64,000 nucleotides of DNA from Pedobacter ginsenosidimutans (GCF_001442625.1 NZ_LMZQ01000005.1:1-64000), one strand, 5' to 3'; positions 43,058-53,295 are shown, numbered from the stretch's first letter. Numbers and translations are program-made. Notes: generated from the sequence alone by a model not told the origin.

Positions 43058-44659
43058 TTATTTTTTATCCCACCAAACACGACCAAAAGGATCATTTGGT
43101 CCGGCACCAAAATCAGGATTTTTAGCCATTTCGGCAATCGCAGCCTGCTGATTTGCATAGTTTAAATTAGTGGTACTTAACAAGTCTATACCAGCTCTAC
43201 GAGCTAATGGTAATACACTTCCATTGGCTTTTAATTCCGACCATGCTAAAACCGATGTAGTATTGGGAAAGCCAGTTCTTTTCCACCAAGCCCAAGCTTC
43301 TAATGGCTGTCTGTAAAGATCGAGATAAGCCTGACAGGCGATTTGATCAGTAGCTTTAGCTGCATCGTATTTAATTCCAACTTTGTTATAATATGTATCG
43401 ATTGTTGGAATAGTTACCGCGTTAAAGTTTGCCACTTTCGCATCAACAGCCCTATCACTGTAAAATTGAATAGACGCATATACACCATTTTTATACCACG
43501 TTTCTGCAACATCTGTAGTAACACCACGCGCTGCAAGATCTGCACGTATAAAGCAATATTCTGCGTAAGTTAAAACAGGATAAAATCCTTTGCCTGTTCC
43601 AGCACCTAAGCCGTCGGCCTCGTTATAATTAGGTGTAAATAACCTGTGTTGCAACTGTGATAAATTATCTATAGAAGCGTACAATGGTGCGTTTGCAGGT
43701 AATTTTGCTTCATCAGGGCTAGTAAAACTTCCAACATAATTTCCTGCTGCATTTGGACGATAGAAGGCCGATAATCTAGGATCGCCTTTTGCAACAAGAA
43801 AATCTAATACCGGTTTACCTGCTGCAAAATTTCCAGGGTTAAAGTTTCCAGCACCATCTGCATACGATGGGCCAACCTTAAGCATCCACGAATCGTTAAC
43901 GTTTGCCATCTGAACTGGATCTGCTAATACTTCAGTCGCAATTGCTTTCATTTTAGTTGGGTCAACTTTTATTAAGCGAATAGCTATTTTCAAACGTAAA
44001 GCATTTGCTGCTTTAGCCCAAAGTGTTGCATCACCATTGAAATACGGATCATTTCCGGCAAGACTGATCTGACCTGCTGGTGTGGTTTTCAAAGTAGCTA
44101 CAGCTGCTTTTAATTCTGCATCAACTTTTGCAAATACTGCCTGTTGAGTATCATATGCAGGAGTTGTAGTACCACCATACCTTGCCTGAAAAGCTTGAGC
44201 ATATGGAATGCTTCCGTTGATATCGCTCACATAAAATGCATAATATGATAAAAGTATCTGCGAAATTGCTTTCATGTGTACTCTTGCATTTTTATCAGCG
44301 TCAGGCATTTGTTCAATATTCTTTATAGCATCGACCAAAGCTGGACCTAATCTGCCATAAAATATTTTACCATACCGGGTATTGAATTGTGAACCAACAT
44401 TATTAAAATTCAATCCATTTCCTGTACTTAAGGTCGCATATTGCATCCATAGATTGGCTGCGCGATAAACATCGGCAAAATACTCGAAATCATCTTGCGA
44501 ACCCACTGCCGCACGAAGAAACTGATCTTCAGGTTTAACTTCGTATAACGTAGTAGGATTTAAATTTGCTTCTACAAAGCTTTCCTTTTTACAACCGCCC
44601 GCTACAAGCAAAGCTGAAACCATCAGGAAATATATTTTTGTTTTATTTATAGTCTTCAT
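43058..44659 (-). CDS. SusD/RagB-like outer-membrane lipoprotein
   Basis: Surface glycan-binding lipoprotein that caps the SusC channel. The 533-aa product has a lipoprotein signal (VAGGCKKESF) and the helical SusD-like_2 fold. Recognisable segments are NARVHMKAISQILLSYYAFYVSDINGSIPYAQAF, the TPR-like middle, and EAWAWWKRTGFP near the C-terminus. It pairs with SusC, 20 bp upstream. It is longer than B. theta SusD-type lipoproteins of the same group by little. Ligand unknown; the operon enzymes suggest a fucosylated glycoside. Confidence 0.93.
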   Translation of the reverse strand: MKTINKTKIYFLMVSALLVAGGCKKESFVEANLNPTTLYEVKPEDQFLRAAVGSQDDFEYFADVYRAANLWMQYATLSTGNGLNFNNVGSQFNTRYGKIFYGRLGPALVDAIKNIEQMPDADKNARVHMKAISQILLSYYAFYVSDINGSIPYAQAFQARYGGTTTPAYDTQQAVFAKVDAELKAAVATLKTTPAGQISLAGNDPYFNGDATLWAKAANALRLKIAIRLIKVDPTKMKAIATEVLADPVQMANVNDSWMLKVGPSYADGAGNFNPGNFAAGKPVLDFLVAKGDPRLSAFYRPNAAGNYVGSFTSPDEAKLPANAPLYASIDNLSQLQHRLFTPNYNEADGLGAGTGKGFYPVLTYAEYCFIRADLAARGVTTDVAETWYKNGVYASIQFYSDRAVDAKVANFNAVTIPTIDTYYNKVGIKYDAAKATDQIACQAYLDLYRQPLEAWAWWKRTGFPNTTSVLAWSELKANGSVLPLARRAGIDLLSTTNLNYANQQAAIAEMAKNPDFGAGPNDPFGRVWWDKK

Positions 44660-44679
44660 ATCTGTATTTTTTTAAATAA

Positions 44680-47600
44680 TTAGAACGATGCCCTAACATT
44701 AAAACCTAAACTTCTAACCAAAGGCCAGCCTCCATATTCAGCAAAAGCACCTGCTCTATTGCTAAAAATACTTTCAGGATTAATACCATCCTTAGCCGTT
44801 TTATACAAATAGGCTAGATTTCTACCTGTTAAGTTTAAGCTTAAAGTATTTATTTTCAGTTTACTTAAATATTTGCTAGGCACGGTGTATCCTACAGTTA
44901 CTTCGCGAAGCGCCACCCAAGAATTTTCAAATACCGAATACTCTCTGATACCACTAGACCATTGACTTAAATTTTCATAATATGCATAAGCCGGTATTGG
45001 TTTTAATAAACCTTGTTTAACAGCATCTGCATAAGTCATTCCACCTAAATCTACTCCATTAGCTTTTAATCCATCATTTAATACACCATCAGGAATAATA
45101 CCATCATGTTGCACTACACCGTTTGCATCGGTATAAGTTACACCACCTGAAGCTTCATCCCTTCCAAAAAGTGAATTGGCGAACGAACCATTGGCTGATC
45201 CATATTGATGGGTTCCTGAAGCCATTAAACCACCAATTTTAGCATCAATTTGAAAGCTTAAGGTAAAGTTTTTATAAGATAATTCTTGTCTGGTACTTGC
45301 AAGATATTTCTCCATCATAGTACCCAAATTTTTCTTGGTACCATCATAATCCTGAGATCTTACATAGGTGTAATAACCACCAGTAGTTCCATAACCAGTA
45401 TTACCTATTACTTTCTTGCCATTACTTGGGCTGGCAATTGGATTACCGCTTGCGTCTTTCTTTTGATAATATGAAAAAGCAGAACCTGTGATCAGCGAAC
45501 CATATTGTTCGCCTACTCTGGCAACTGAAGTGATGTCATTACCAAAAGCTAAATCTAAGTCATAATTTTCAACTCCAGGTGCCAATTCTAAAATTTTGTT
45601 GCGGTTACGTGTAAAAGTAACTGATGCATTCCAATTAAAATCTTTTGATACAATTGGCTTAGCAGTTAACAAGATTTCAATACCTTGATTTTGGATATTA
45701 CCTGCATTTAAAGCTTGTGAACTAACTCCAGATTCTTGCGGTAATGAAAAACTTAAAATTTGATTGTAAGAGTTTTTCTTATAATAAGCAAAATCAATGT
45801 TAATACGGTTCTTTAAGAATCCTAAATTGGTTCCAATTTCAAGTTCCTTAGTTAACTCATTCTTTAAATTATTGTTTTTAAGAATATTGTCACTAAATCC
45901 ATAAACCGATTGATTACCACCATTAGCATTACTAAAAGTACCATCTTGTAACCTATAGTAACCAGCTGTATTAGTATATTGTGGCATGGCCGATAATCCT
46001 GTGTAAGAATAGGATGCTCTTATCTTACCAAAAGATAATAAGGAACTATTCTTGAATGCAGGTAACTCGGTGAATATCCAGGCCAATCCTACACTTGGAT
46101 AGAAGTATGAATAATTACCATGACCGTCTATATAGGTAAGTGCTGATGACCAGTCATTTCTACCACTAAAGTTTAAGGTTAACATGTTTTTCCAGGTAAT
46201 ATCTCCATACAAATAAACCGCATCTGTACGTTCCCCTAAATTTGGATAGGCCGTTGTTGATGCTGGATTGATAGAGTTAGCGATAGAGTATACATCAGGA
46301 ATTTTAAGCCCACCATTAGTGTAGGATCTGTTGTAAAAAGCAGAGTTACCCAAGTTCTTTTGATAGGTTTCCGCTCCTATTGAGGCATTCAATTCAAAAT
46401 CACTTGATAACTGTTTACTCGCATTTAATAAGCCTTGAATACGATAAGATTTATTGGTATTTTGTGTTATTTCATAATCACCACCTGAAAAGGCTACACC
46501 AGCTCCTCTATTTTTTCTTTCATAAGCAATATTATAAAAGTTTGTATTGGTTCTTACCAAAGCCGAAAGCCATGGAAGAATTTTGATGTTTACATCAATA
46601 TTGGCCAATAAATTGTTTTCCTTCTGAGTTCTATTATCATTTTGAAGTCCATAAGCAAATGATCCTATGCCATATGGGTCGTAAAGATTTCGATTACTAG
46701 AACCTAAAGCTCCTCCTGTTACCGGATTGATATTATTATTGATATAGGTCTCTAAATCAACATTTCTAGGTTTATAGTAAGTAAATGCAAATAAAGGGTT
46801 ATTCGCACTTCCTTGTCTTGCCGGATTCAATGAATTCGACATGGTATAATTTATACTCGCATCAACTGAAATTGCTTTTGAAATTACCCTGGTTACTCTA
46901 AAGGCAAACGCATCTCTTTTTAGATTATTACCTGGTAAAACACTAGAATTATATAAATTGGTATAGGCTAACCGGTATGTTGTGTTTTCGTTTGCACCCT
47001 CTACCGATACGTTTGTATTGATAAACTTTCCAGTATTAAAATAATCTAACGGATTATTCGCTACCCATGGTCTCATTACTCCATCTAGGTCCTTAACCAT
47101 TCTACCATCCAACTTAGGCCCAAAAGAATAACCACCTACATAGTAACCTGCAGATTGATCAACAATATCAACTCCGTTAGCATCTTTAGCAAATACTGGA
47201 GAAATTCCACCTCCATATTCGTTTTGAAGGTCTACAAATTTATAGGCATCATCAAAAGAGCTAGTCTGAGAAACAGTTACTCCCAAGCCCTTGGTAGTTT
47301 TACCCTTTTTTGAAGTAATTAATAATACTCCGCCTGCTGCCTTAGAACCGTATAATGCCGATGCGGCCGCTCCTTTTAATACGCTAATACTCTCTATATC
47401 ATCAGAGTTAATGTTTTTCATGATATTACCAAAATCTGCAGCATCGCCCCATGAGTCTGCTCCAGATGTACCTGGCTCCAGCAATATTCCGTCATAAACA
47501 ACTAAAGGTTGTGTATTTGAACTTAACGATGAATTTCCCCTGATTCTAATCCTTGAAGAAGAAGTAGGGCCACTGGCACCTTGGTTAATCATAACACCAG

Positions 47601-48036
47601 CTACCTTGCCTTGTAAAGCATTTACCACATTGGCGTTATTTGCTTGGGCTAATTCTGCACCACCAACGGCTGTTGCTGAATAACTTAGTCTTTTGACATC
47701 TTTTTTAACACCAAAACCAGTAACAATAACTTCATTTAGTGCTTTAGAATCATCGTGCATTACAATGGCTAGATTTGATGAGGCAGCAACTTCTTGAGTG
47801 ACTAAACCAATAGATTTAAAAATCAATCTAGCGCCATCTTTTACTGTAAGTGTAAATCTACCGTCAGCGTTGGTAGAAGTTCCATTTTGAGTTCCCTTTT
47901 CGAGAACACTTACCCCAGGAATGGGATCACCGGACGCGTCTTTTACCGTACCGGTAATATTCGTCTGTGCAAAAGCTGTTATTGTTAAAAAACATAACAA
48001 CAACATACTTAGACACTTTAAGTACATTTTTTTCAT
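44680..48036 (-). CDS. SusC/RagA-family TonB-dependent outer-membrane transporter
   Basis: Outer-membrane channel that imports oligosaccharides or other ligands with TonB energy. The 1118-aa product has a signal peptide (ending AFAQ), a carboxypeptidase-regulatory-like N-terminal domain (about 25-100, GTVKDASGDPIPGVSV), the LNEVIVTGFG segment, a plug domain (IRIRGNSSLSS, YDGILLEPGTSG) and a 22-strand barrel to the end. It is first in the operon after the ROK regulator gene, 106 bp away. No extra STN signalling domain is present, so anti-sigma control is unlikely; control by the ROK protein is more plausible. Confidence 0.95.
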   Translation of the reverse strand: MKKMYLKCLSMLLLCFLTITAFAQTNITGTVKDASGDPIPGVSVLEKGTQNGTSTNADGRFTLTVKDGARLIFKSIGLVTQEVAASSNLAIVMHDDSKALNEVIVTGFGVKKDVKRLSYSATAVGGAELAQANNANVVNALQGKVAGVMINQGASGPTSSSRIRIRGNSSLSSNTQPLVVYDGILLEPGTSGADSWGDAADFGNIMKNINSDDIESISVLKGAAASALYGSKAAGGVLLITSKKGKTTKGLGVTVSQTSSFDDAYKFVDLQNEYGGGISPVFAKDANGVDIVDQSAGYYVGGYSFGPKLDGRMVKDLDGVMRPWVANNPLDYFNTGKFINTNVSVEGANENTTYRLAYTNLYNSSVLPGNNLKRDAFAFRVTRVISKAISVDASINYTMSNSLNPARQGSANNPLFAFTYYKPRNVDLETYINNNINPVTGGALGSSNRNLYDPYGIGSFAYGLQNDNRTQKENNLLANIDVNIKILPWLSALVRTNTNFYNIAYERKNRGAGVAFSGGDYEITQNTNKSYRIQGLLNASKQLSSDFELNASIGAETYQKNLGNSAFYNRSYTNGGLKIPDVYSIANSINPASTTAYPNLGERTDAVYLYGDITWKNMLTLNFSGRNDWSSALTYIDGHGNYSYFYPSVGLAWIFTELPAFKNSSLLSFGKIRASYSYTGLSAMPQYTNTAGYYRLQDGTFSNANGGNQSVYGFSDNILKNNNLKNELTKELEIGTNLGFLKNRINIDFAYYKKNSYNQILSFSLPQESGVSSQALNAGNIQNQGIEILLTAKPIVSKDFNWNASVTFTRNRNKILELAPGVENYDLDLAFGNDITSVARVGEQYGSLITGSAFSYYQKKDASGNPIASPSNGKKVIGNTGYGTTGGYYTYVRSQDYDGTKKNLGTMMEKYLASTRQELSYKNFTLSFQIDAKIGGLMASGTHQYGSANGSFANSLFGRDEASGGVTYTDANGVVQHDGIIPDGVLNDGLKANGVDLGGMTYADAVKQGLLKPIPAYAYYENLSQWSSGIREYSVFENSWVALREVTVGYTVPSKYLSKLKINTLSLNLTGRNLAYLYKTAKDGINPESIFSNRAGAFAEYGGWPLVRSLGFNVRASF

Positions 48037-48142
48037 AATTTTTAGTTTAGTTAGTTTAAAATAAGTTTAAGGTAGTATTGTGAGACTTGGTAAGTTGATT
48101 TTTATTTTTGCATATACATTGGTTTTATGTTTAAGAATCTCT

Positions 48143-49333
48143 TTAATCAAATTGATTATACTCTACTGTCAAACTCCCAGCAGCCAATAATTCAGCTTCA
48201 TCCGTCAGGGTAGAGAGCTTTATTTCGGTTTGTTCGGCTATTCGTGGAATACAAAACTCATGGATGGCTTGTTGGATTGGTGGCAAAAGCATTTTACCTG
48301 CCTTAGCTCCTCTTCCACTTAAAACAATACACTGAGGGTTCAAAAGATGGATTAATGTGGCTACCCCTTTGCCCAATTGAAAAATAGCTTTAGCCAATAC
48401 TGATATGGCCACAGGATCTTGCTGACTTACAGCATGTAAGAAATGATCTGCAGGGTGTTTACTTTTGTCTTTAAACAGTTTTTTCATACTCGATTCAGCA
48501 CCTCCGGCTATTGCTTCTTCTGCCCGCTTAGCCATTACCAATAAGGAAGTATCAACCTCTAAACAGCCTCTTCTGCCGCAAGAACACAAATTATCGCTGT
48601 CTGAAAGTGGGATGTGACTAAATTCACCAGCACTGCCGCTACTGCCCCGGTATAATTTACCATTTACAATTATTCCCAAACCTGTTCCCCAGCCAATATT
48701 AACCACCATTACATCTTTTAAATTAACAGCTTCTCCGAAGTTTAATTCGGCCAGTGCAATCAAACTAGAATCGTTATCTATATATACAGGTAAATTTATT
48801 TCAGAAGAAAGATAATTCTGTAAGGTTGTTCCTTCTTTAACTTTAAGAAAAGAGTGGTTAATTCCTTCATCGGCATTAACAAAACCCGGCATACCAATAC
48901 CAACCCCTAAAATATCTGTTCTGTTGATTTCAGATTGATCGATACTGGTGTTGATGAAATTTACAAGGTCGCCAATATCACTTTCTTTTGATGACAGTTC
49001 AAACTCTAAAGTCCGAATTGGTGTAACCATTGTTCTTGAAAGGTCGTAAATGGTTAACCTGGATGTTAGCTGATCCATTGCAATGGCTACAATATATTTT
49101 TTCAAATTTGGATTGATCAAGAACATTGCAGCCCTTCTGCCACCTGTTGATGGTGCAAAACCCTCTTCTATAATATAGCCCTCAGCTATCAAATTATTAA
49201 CTACAGCGGTAACCAAAGGCAAACTCTTTTGCGTCAGCTTACTCAAATCTGTAAGTGATAGCGATTTCTTATAGTATAAATGCTTAATAATACCAGCCCT
49301 TAGGCGCTGATTTTTCTCTACAATTACAGACAT
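48143..49333 (-). CDS. ROK family transcriptional regulator (NagC/XylR-like)
   Basis: Sugar-responsive regulator. The 396-aa product has an N-terminal winged helix (about 8-70, KSLSLTDLSKLTQKSLPLV), then the ROK domain with IDNDSSLIALAELNFGEA, VNIGWGTGLGII, and the zinc motif CSCGRRGCLE. Length fits DNA-binding ROK proteins rather than sugar kinases. It lies directly upstream of susC in the same orientation with its own -7 element, so it is probably the local regulator, with a sugar released by GH29/GH3 as a possible effector. Confidence 0.92.
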   Translation of the reverse strand: MSVIVEKNQRLRAGIIKHLYYKKSLSLTDLSKLTQKSLPLVTAVVNNLIAEGYIIEEGFAPSTGGRRAAMFLINPNLKKYIVAIAMDQLTSRLTIYDLSRTMVTPIRTLEFELSSKESDIGDLVNFINTSIDQSEINRTDILGVGIGMPGFVNADEGINHSFLKVKEGTTLQNYLSSEINLPVYIDNDSSLIALAELNFGEAVNLKDVMVVNIGWGTGLGIIVNGKLYRGSSGSAGEFSHIPLSDSDNLCSCGRRGCLEVDTSLLVMAKRAEEAIAGGAESSMKKLFKDKSKHPADHFLHAVSQQDPVAISVLAKAIFQLGKGVATLIHLLNPQCIVLSGRGAKAGKMLLPPIQQAIHEFCIPRIAEQTEIKLSTLTDEAELLAAGSLTVEYNQFD

Positions 49334-49350
49334 GATATTTGATTACAGAT

Positions 49351-49358
49351 CAAACTTA
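49351..49358 (-). promoter_or_regulatory. -7 element for the ROK regulator gene
   Basis: Minus-strand TAAGTTTG matches TAnnTTTG, with a leader of about 14 nt. A -33 half could not be fixed. Confidence 0.45.
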
Positions 49359-49428
49359 AAAAATATTTTTAAAACATCATAATACTTTTTAATTTTTTTT
49401 AAAAGTTAATTATCAATTGGCCATAAAC

Positions 49429-49465
49429 AAAAAGGGCGAATAATCTTCGATTATCCGCCCTTTTT
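49429..49465. terminator. Bidirectional terminator after lepB
   Basis: AAAAAGGGCGaATAATC pairs with GATTATcCGCCCTTTTT with one mismatch and a 3-base loop. T-runs follow on both strands. It ends the lepB transcript on the minus strand. Confidence 0.88.
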
Positions 49466-49481
49466 AAAGAATTATATTTTA

Positions 49482-50675
49482 TTAATGGATCCCCATAAAC
49501 AACCTGCTCCATCTTATTTTATGCAATAAAGATGCCGTACTATCCCAGCTCATCCAAACAAATAAAGCTTTACCTACAATATGGTCTTCAGGCACAAAAC
49601 CCCAATAACGCGAATCAGCCGAATTGTGGCGGTTATCACCCATCATCCAATAGTAGTCCATTTTAAAAGTATAAGTAGTGGCTACTTTATCATTAATATA
49701 CCAAACACCAGCTTTTTGCTCTACTTTGTTTCCTTCATAAGTTCTAATCGCCCTGTAATACAGCGGCATGGTATTACTATCGATTTTAACCGTCCATCCT
49801 TTTGAAGGGATTTTAATTGGCCCGAAGTTATCCCTGTTCCAAACCCTGTTTGGATCGTTTGGAAAAACACCTCCCGGAACAGCTCCTGCAGGATCAGGAC
49901 TTAAGGTAACTGATTTCACAAAATCAAATGTTTTTAATTTTTCTGCAATTTCTGGAGATGCATCTACAACGTATGTCTTATCTGCAATAGCAGGTGTTCC
50001 ACCTAAATTCAGTTTAAATTCATCAAGCACAGAATAATTAAAGTCCATGGTTTTAAACTCGATGCGATATGGCATCATACCCGTGTTTTTTAAAGGCTCA
50101 TTTTTGCCATTTACATTGGCAATACCATTGCTCATCGAAATTACATCGCCCGGAATACCTATACATCTTTTAATAAAGTTCTCACGTTTATCTACCGGGC
50201 GGTCTATTATCGTAAATGTGCTCCTCACCTGCTGCCGGCCCATGCTGCGTTCTAATGCGTAATAACTTTCTGCCTGGTTTTCAACTGCCACAGTATCTCC
50301 TTCAGGAAAGTTGAATACCACTACATCGTTTCTTTTAATTTTAGATAAACCCGGTAAACGATGATATTTCCATTGCACACCATCCCAGTAAGCTTTGGTA
50401 GAAGTAGTTAAAGGCATAGTATGGTGAGCAAAAGGAAAAGCAACCGGAGTCATCGGGATACGTGCACCATAATTAACTTTACTCACAAAAAGGAAATCGC
50501 CAATAAGCAAAGATCTTTCCATCGAACCAGATGGAATGGTGTAAGCCTCAATAAAAAATACGCGGATGATGGTTGCTGCTACTACTGCAAAAACAATTGC
50601 ATCAACCCACTCACGGGTTTTAGTTTTTTTCTTCTTTGGGGCATCTTTTTTTCGTTGCCAGAATTTATAATTCAT
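49482..50675 (-). CDS. lepB: Signal peptidase I
   Basis: Cleaves Sec signal peptides at the inner membrane. The 397-aa product has a membrane anchor (about 22-45), the nucleophile Ser51 in PSGSMERSL, general base Lys169 in NFIKRCIGIPGD, and the late MGDNRHNSADSRYWGFVP box. The insert of about 120 residues between the two halves is normal for Bacteroidota LepB. It is the last gene of the parA-parB-DUF5683-dapB-lepB cluster. A degenerate CTTTAGGCTTTGG repeat precedes it. Confidence 0.96.
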   Translation of the reverse strand: MNYKFWQRKKDAPKKKKTKTREWVDAIVFAVVAATIIRVFFIEAYTIPSGSMERSLLIGDFLFVSKVNYGARIPMTPVAFPFAHHTMPLTTSTKAYWDGVQWKYHRLPGLSKIKRNDVVVFNFPEGDTVAVENQAESYYALERSMGRQQVRSTFTIIDRPVDKRENFIKRCIGIPGDVISMSNGIANVNGKNEPLKNTGMMPYRIEFKTMDFNYSVLDEFKLNLGGTPAIADKTYVVDASPEIAEKLKTFDFVKSVTLSPDPAGAVPGGVFPNDPNRVWNRDNFGPIKIPSKGWTVKIDSNTMPLYYRAIRTYEGNKVEQKAGVWYINDKVATTYTFKMDYYWMMGDNRHNSADSRYWGFVPEDHIVGKALFVWMSWDSTASLLHKIRWSRLFMGIH

Positions 50676-50805
50676 ATATCTTATTTTTGGTTTGCGATTT
50701 ATTAATCGGCTACCTGTTATCTGTAATCCTTCGGTGTGATTTCACAGATTTAGTGATTTCACAGATTATATTGTGCTTTGGTCTTTCAGCTTTAGGCTTT
50801 GGACT

Positions 50806-51540
50806 TTATTCAAAAATATCAGTAATGCTGAAAAATCCTTTTTTATCTTTCAACCATTCTGCAGCCACAACAGCACCTAAAGCAAAGCCAGCTCTATTAT
50901 GAGCAGTGTGTTTAATTTCTATTTCATCTACCTCACTACTGTAAATTACAGTGTGTGTACCTGGAATATTTTCTATCCTATGCGATTCTATCAGCAATTG
51001 TTCCGCTTTCGGAAACAATTCAACATCAGTTCCTACCACTTCATTTAACCACTCCTCTTTTCTGTCCAGGTTGTCTACAATCCCTTCTGCAAGGGTAATG
51101 GCTGTACCACTTGGAGCATCTAGTTTTTGCGTATGATGAATTTCTTCTACCTGAACCTCATATGCCGGGTAGTTATTCATCAGCTTGGCCAAAGTTTGGT
51201 TAAGCTTAAAGAATAAATTTACGCCAATACTAAAGTTAGACCCATAAAGTAAAGTATTGTTACTGTTGTTGCAATCGTCTTTAACTTCCTGGAGTTTGCC
51301 ATACCAGCCGGTTGTACCTACTACTATTGGCACATTGGCGTCAAAACAGGCATCAATGTTTTTTAAAACCGAATCAGGTGTGCTAAAATCGATAGCTACA
51401 TCTGCTGATTTTAAATTTTGTCTGGTTAAATCCTCCTGATTATCAATCGTTATTTTTAAAACAATTTCGTGGCCACGTTCCACTGCAAATTTTTCGATAA
51501 TCTGCCCCATTTTACCGTATCCTAAAAGCGCAATTTTCAT
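50806..51540 (-). CDS. dapB: 4-hydroxy-tetrahydrodipicolinate reductase
   Basis: Reduces 4-hydroxy-tetrahydrodipicolinate in the lysine/diaminopimelate pathway. The 244-aa product has the nucleotide motif LLGYGKMGQ (a Gly-x-Gly-x-x-Gly form), VVGTTGW, the catalytic EIHHTQKLDAPSGTA, and SNFSIGVN. Length is that of the short Bacteroidota form. It sits between DUF5683 and lepB on the same strand with a 114-bp gap upstream. A TACATTTG -7-like element on the minus strand at 51613-51620 may start a transcript here. Confidence 0.96.
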   Translation of the reverse strand: MKIALLGYGKMGQIIEKFAVERGHEIVLKITIDNQEDLTRQNLKSADVAIDFSTPDSVLKNIDACFDANVPIVVGTTGWYGKLQEVKDDCNNSNNTLLYGSNFSIGVNLFFKLNQTLAKLMNNYPAYEVQVEEIHHTQKLDAPSGTAITLAEGIVDNLDRKEEWLNEVVGTDVELFPKAEQLLIESHRIENIPGTHTVIYSSEVDEIEIKHTAHNRAGFALGAVVAAEWLKDKKGFFSITDIFE

Positions 51541-51654
51541 GTGTTTATGTTTATTTTCAGTTTTTATTCTTGTTATATCTAACCCTTAGCAGCGGATAAA
51601 CAATTATGATTTCAAATGTAGTATCCTATATTGAATATCCATGATGATTAGATA

Positions 51655-52380
51655 TTAAAATTTTAGTGATACTTTCAATGCTGGTGTTGCATTGAAACCA
51701 TACATCGAATTGGTATTAATCATTGATGGCATTACCTTAAAAGAAAGGTTATCATCAATATTGAAGAAATGCAAACGGGCTGCAACATAGGCATCAACTA
51801 CATTGGCGAAATAAACCAAACCGTAGGAGAACAATACAATCTGTTTATTTCTTCTATAGGTATCTTTACGTTGGGTTATGCCTGTAGTAGAATAGCGGCT
51901 GCCAAAAGGGCCGTTAGGGTCAGGCTGATCACTATGCGAGTCGCGATACTGTAATTCTGTTAACGCTAAATTATATTGTTTGCTACTTTCGATATACGAC
52001 ATGGTAAGTACGGTTATGCCACCATAAATAGCTGCAATTTTACCACCGGTATATAGCTTTTGAAAAAACTGGCTTTTTCCGGCTCTTGTACCATAACCAT
52101 CCTTAAGCAGTTGTATATTGTACAATTGCCCCCACCCAGGTATAATCATCGATCTGAAAACCGCTTTTCTACCGGCAACCTTGCCCGGATTAACATACTT
52201 GGCTTTCATCGAATCCTTTCTGGTCATCGGTTTTTTAGCCGCAGTATCTAACGATTTAGATAATTTAATTTTCGAAGTATCAGCAGGTTTTAATACCGTA
52301 TCCTTAACCTGCGCCGAGGCTAAGTTTACAAGAAAAAATGTAAATGCAGCAACCAGTATTAAAAGCTTAGTCTTTTGCAT
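51655..52380 (-). CDS. DUF5683 membrane protein
   Basis: Unknown function, Bacteroidota-specific. The 241-aa product has a signal peptide (ending NLASAQ), a Lys/Thr/Asp-rich linker (about 25-62), the GRKAVFRSMIIPGWGQLYN motif of the family, and two membrane-spanning stretches (about 112-130 and 178-200). Its start ATG shares the last base of the parB stop (TAATG), so translation is coupled to parB. The repeated neighbourhood with parAB hints at a cell-envelope role tied to chromosome segregation, but this is positional only. Confidence 0.85.
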   Translation of the reverse strand: MQKTKLLILVAAFTFFLVNLASAQVKDTVLKPADTSKIKLSKSLDTAAKKPMTRKDSMKAKYVNPGKVAGRKAVFRSMIIPGWGQLYNIQLLKDGYGTRAGKSQFFQKLYTGGKIAAIYGGITVLTMSYIESSKQYNLALTELQYRDSHSDQPDPNGPFGSRYSTTGITQRKDTYRRNKQIVLFSYGLVYFANVVDAYVAARLHFFNIDDNLSFKVMPSMINTNSMYGFNATPALKVSLKF

Positions 52381-53288
52381 TACCAGTCTAATAACTCTAA
52401 AATCCGGTTTAAGTCGTCATCACTCATAAAAGGTATTTCTATAGCACCCTTACCGTTCTGACTTACTTTTAACTTTACGCGGGTAGCAAATTTAGAAGCC
52501 AGATCGTCCTGTAATTTTTGATATTGAAAAGAAACAGCTTTTTCTTTCGATTTTTCGCTGCCTTTTAAAGGTACATGCTGCAAATTACGTACAAGTTCTT
52601 CTACCTTACGTACCGATAATCCTTTTTCTAGAATTTCCTGGTGGATAAACAATTGTTTGTCAACACCATCAACATTAATTAAGGCTCTTGCATGCCCCAT
52701 GCTAATTTTCTGATCGCGGATGGAAGCCTGAATAGCTGGAGGAAGTTTTAGCAAACGCAGGTAATTGGTAACCGTTGTACGGTTTTTACCTACCCGTTCG
52801 CCTAATTGCTCTTGTTTTAAGCCTACCTCATCAATCATCCTTTGGAAACTTAATGCTACTTCAATGGCATTTAAATTTTCGCGCTGAATATTTTCGATCA
52901 AGGCCATTTCCAACATCTGTTGGTCGTTGGCACTGCGGATGTAAGCAGGAATCTGTGTTAAGCCAGCTAGTTTCGAAGCCCTGAACCTACGCTCGCCAGA
53001 AATGAGCTGGTATTTGTTTGCGCCAAGTTTTCTAACCGTAATGGGTTGTATTAAACCTTGTATCTTAATCGAATCGGCAAGCTCGTTTAAAGCTACCTGG
53101 TCAAATTCGGTACGTGGCTGGTATGGATTGGTTTCAACTTCAGTTAAACTTACGTGACTGATATTGCCAATCTGCTCGGTTTCGCTAACAGCATTTACCT
53201 GCTGTTTCGGCGGATGAGAAGATTCGCTATCATCTAAAAGCGCACTTAACCCTCTTCCTAAACCTGTTTTTCGCTGAAAAGATGTCAT
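52380..53288 (-). CDS. parB: Chromosome partitioning protein ParB
   Basis: Binds parS, spreads along DNA as a CTP switch, and recruits SMC and ParA. The 302-aa product has an N-terminal linker with GLGRGLSALLDD, the CTP/ParB domain with NPYQPR and SGERRFRASKLAG, a helix-turn-helix around EQLGERVGKNRTTVTNYLRLLKLP, and a C-terminal dimer domain. It follows parA by 7 bp and overlaps the DUF5683 gene. No parS (TGTTnCACGTGnAACA) was seen near it in the window. Confidence 0.96.
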   Translation of the reverse strand: MTSFQRKTGLGRGLSALLDDSESSHPPKQQVNAVSETEQIGNISHVSLTEVETNPYQPRTEFDQVALNELADSIKIQGLIQPITVRKLGANKYQLISGERRFRASKLAGLTQIPAYIRSANDQQMLEMALIENIQRENLNAIEVALSFQRMIDEVGLKQEQLGERVGKNRTTVTNYLRLLKLPPAIQASIRDQKISMGHARALINVDGVDKQLFIHQEILEKGLSVRKVEELVRNLQHVPLKGSEKSKEKAVSFQYQKLQDDLASKFATRVKLKVSQNGKGAIEIPFMSDDDLNRILELLDW

Positions 53289-53295
53289 CTATAAT

